A DNA stretch of 64,000 nt, taken from the NCBI GenBank assembly GCA_025210475.1, contig JAOARW010000046.1, positions 186,001 to 250,000 of the forward strand, in the 5' to 3' direction. The notes under the pieces are model-generated. The model saw only the letters and a list, made by a program, of their open reading frames with translations, made no database searches and had not been told where the DNA came from. Shown here piece after piece: positions 62,610-64,000 of the stretch (the stretch's first letter is position 1; the number at the start of each line of letters is the position of its first letter). This DNA comes from Carboxylicivirga sp. GTDB taxonomy: Bacteria; Bacteroidota; Bacteroidia; Bacteroidales; Marinilabiliaceae. The translations under genes were made by a program, and so were the position numbers.

Positions 62610-63128
62610 ATGAGAAAAGAAGATAAAAATACATTAGTCAACGAAATGGTAGCTAACCTAAACGAGTACAGTCATTTTTATGTGACTGAAGCTGGTGGGT
62701 TAAATGCCGAATTAAGTAGTAAGTTACGTCGTGAGTGCTTCAATCAGGAAGTTAAGATGGTAATGGTTAAAAATAACATTTTCCGTAAAGCTTTGGAGCA
62801 AATTGAAGGTGATTACGAAGAGATTTATCCTACATTAAAAGGAACAACAGCCATCATGTTTTCAAACACTGGTAATGTTCCTGCTAAACTGATCAAAGAG
62901 TTCACTAAATCAAGTGAAACTCCTAGCTTAAAAGGTGCTTACGTTGAGGAATCAATGTATGTAGGTGCTGATCAGTTAGAAGCATTGTGTAGCATCAAGT
63001 CTAAGGACGAATTACTTGGCGATGTTATCGGATTACTACAATCTCCAATGAAGAATGTTGTTTCTGCGCTTCAATCAGGAGGTTCAACAATACATGGTTT
63101 GTTACAAACCTTAGCAGAAAAAGAATAA
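62610..63128 (+). CDS. rplJ: 50S ribosomal protein L10
   Basis: 172 residues. The N-terminal rRNA-binding domain (MRKEDKNTLVNEMVANLNEY, then VMVKNNIFRKALE) and the C-terminal helix (KNVVSALQSGGSTIHGLLQT) that carries L7/L12 dimers are visible. The gap to rplA is only 27 nt, so no separate L10 leader of E. coli size fits here. Confidence 0.96.
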   Translation: MRKEDKNTLVNEMVANLNEYSHFYVTEAGGLNAELSSKLRRECFNQEVKMVMVKNNIFRKALEQIEGDYEEIYPTLKGTTAIMFSNTGNVPAKLIKEFTKSSETPSLKGAYVEESMYVGADQLEALCSIKSKDELLGDVIGLLQSPMKNVVSALQSGGSTIHGLLQTLAEKE

Positions 63129-63161
63129 AGTAAGTAAAAACAATATTTAATAAATAGAAAA

Positions 63162-63539
63162 ATGGCTGATATCAAGAAGCTTGCAGAAGAGTTAGTAAAT
63201 TTAACTGTAAAAGAAGTTAACGAACTTGCTGAAGTATTAAAAGAAGAATATGGTATCGAACCTGCTGCTGCAGCTGTTGCTGTTGCAGGTCCTGCTGCAG
63301 GTGGCGAAGCTGGTGGTGCTGCTGAGCAAACTGAGTTTGACGTGATCTTAAACTCAGCTGGTGGTTCTAAATTAGCTATCGTTAAGTTAGTTAAAGAAAT
63401 GACTGGCGTTGGTCTTAAAGAAGCTAAAGAATTAGTTGACAAAGCTCCAACTGCATTGAAGGAGAAAGTTACTAAAGAAGAAGCTGAAGCATTAAAATCT
63501 CAATTAGAAGAAGCGGGAGCAGAAGTTGAACTTAAGTAA
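63162..63539 (+). CDS. rplL: 50S ribosomal protein L7/L12
   Basis: 125 residues. N-terminal dimer domain, Ala/Gly hinge ([20 protein letters not shown]) and C-terminal factor-binding domain [20 protein letters not shown] to [14 protein letters not shown]. It recruits translation factors. A strong hairpin lies in the 101-bp gap to rpoB. Confidence 0.97.
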   Translation: MADIKKLAEELVNLTVKEVNELAEVLKEEYGIEPAAAAVAVAGPAAGGEAGGAAEQTEFDVILNSAGGSKLAIVKLVKEMTGVGLKEAKELVDKAPTALKEKVTKEEAEALKSQLEEAGAEVELK

Positions 63540-63563
63540 TTTTAGTCCTATATAAGGATATCC

Positions 63564-63602
63564 GGTTTAGGAATCAGTGCAAGCTGACTCCTAAACCTTT
63601 TT
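63564..63602 (+). terminator. Attenuator-like hairpin between rplL and rpoB
   Basis: GGTTTAGGA (63564-63572) pairs with TCCTAAACC (63589-63597); inside, TCAG/CTGA pair after one A-C mismatch with a 6-nt loop. Five T follow (63598-63602). It should terminate part of the transcripts, lowering rpoB against ribosomal protein mRNA, as the rplL-rpoB attenuator does in E. coli. Confidence 0.8.
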
Positions 63603-63640
63603 GTGCTTTAATATTTTAGGTTCAATAAATTAGTTGATAG

Positions 63641-64000
63641 ATGACTCCAAATACTACAGAAAGGATTAGTTTTGCCTCCATAAAGAACAGGTTGTTATAC
63701 CCTGATTTGTTGGAGATACAATTAAAATCTTTCCGCGAATTTTTTCAGATGGGTACCACCCCTGAAGAGCGGACAAAGGAGGGTTTGTATCAGGTTTTCA
63801 ACGAGAATTTTCCGATTACTGACACAAGAAACAACTTCGTACTTGAGTTTCTTGATTTCTCGATTGATCCGGCCCGTTACACAATACCTGAGTGCATTGA
63901 AAGAGGTTTAACCTACAGTGTGCCTCTAAAAGCCAAGTTAAAACTCTATTGTACAGATCCGGAACACGAGGATTTTGATACAGTTGTGCAAGATGTTTAC
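63641..64000 (+). CDS. rpoB: DNA-directed RNA polymerase subunit beta (3' partial)
   Basis: The first 120 codons up to the window edge. The translation starts [20 protein letters not shown], then [35 protein letters not shown] and [15 protein letters not shown], matching the N terminus of bacterial RpoB of Bacteroidetes. It follows rplL as in nearly all bacteria. The ATG at 63641 is 101 nt after the rplL stop. Confidence 0.95.
   Translation, partial: MTPNTTERISFASIKNRLLYPDLLEIQLKSFREFFQMGTTPEERTKEGLYQVFNENFPITDTRNNFVLEFLDFSIDPARYTIPECIERGLTYSVPLKAKLKLYCTDPEHEDFDTVVQDVY

Overview
The window is a 64 kb stretch of a Bacteroidota chromosome of roughly 40% G+C by eye. Phylum markers seen directly are a SusC/SusD pair behind an ECF sigma factor and FecR anti-sigma factor, a PorT component of the type IX secretion system beside ubiE, a lipoprotein-type TamA (TamL), SPOR domains of the Bacteroidetes kind, many lipoproteins, and promoters fitting the TTTG / TAnnTTTG consensus. 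Gene content (menaquinone methylation, OxyR/Dps defence, an SNF-type sodium-coupled symporter, no photosynthesis or methanogenesis genes) fits a Marinilabiliales/Bacteroidales-type facultative or anaerobic bacterium; this placement is inference. No phage, insertion sequence, plasmid gene, CRISPR array or rRNA operon was found.

Layout. 1-6.6 kb: the end of a YhiN-type flavoprotein gene, divergent dps and oxyR, a secreted protein of unknown function and a DbpA-type RNA helicase. 6.7-13.8 kb: an AT-rich transport cassette of ECF sigma factor, FecR, STN-type SusC and SusD, with no degradative enzyme beside it. 14.2-25 kb: housekeeping and membrane genes (DUF418 protein, TIP30-like reductase, DMT exporter, aconitase, MacB-like permease, SRPBCC + CIA30 pair, GAPDH), a previously easy-to-miss 44-residue lipoprotein with its own terminator, and a very acidic small protein. 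25-33 kb: a 1095-residue secreted BNR/sortilin-like protein and a minimal polysaccharide-export operon (tandem-SPOR protein, Wza-like lipoprotein, Wzc-like tyrosine kinase) with no glycosyltransferases. 33-38.8 kb: a BlaI/BlaR1-like pair with a promoter overlapped by dyads, a two-PAS histidine kinase, and an ACT-domain protein divergent from dapA.

39-57 kb: an NfeD-like membrane protein, nitroreductase, lipoprotein serpin, Ldh-family and SDR dehydrogenases, then purL-tlpA, ubiE-porT, a flavoprotein, an rRNA/tRNA methyltransferase, tamL, fbaA, an SNF transporter and a membrane-anchored helix-hairpin-helix protein. 57-64 kb: the translation/transcription core in conserved order: rpsU, xer, hpf, tRNA-Tyr, tRNA-Gly, tuf, tRNA-Trp, secE, nusG, rplK, rplA, rplJ, rplL and the start of rpoB.

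The best candidates for something undescribed are the export operon with a tandem-SPOR partner, the metallopeptidase-sensor fused to carboxypeptidase-regulatory and TonB-C-like domains with its dyad-controlled promoter, the ACT-domain putative regulator facing dapA, the tiny CPAYGK lipoprotein, and an AGTCCG palindrome family seen at two intergenic sites. None of these could be tested by search here; the homology calls come from motif recognition in the translated sequence.
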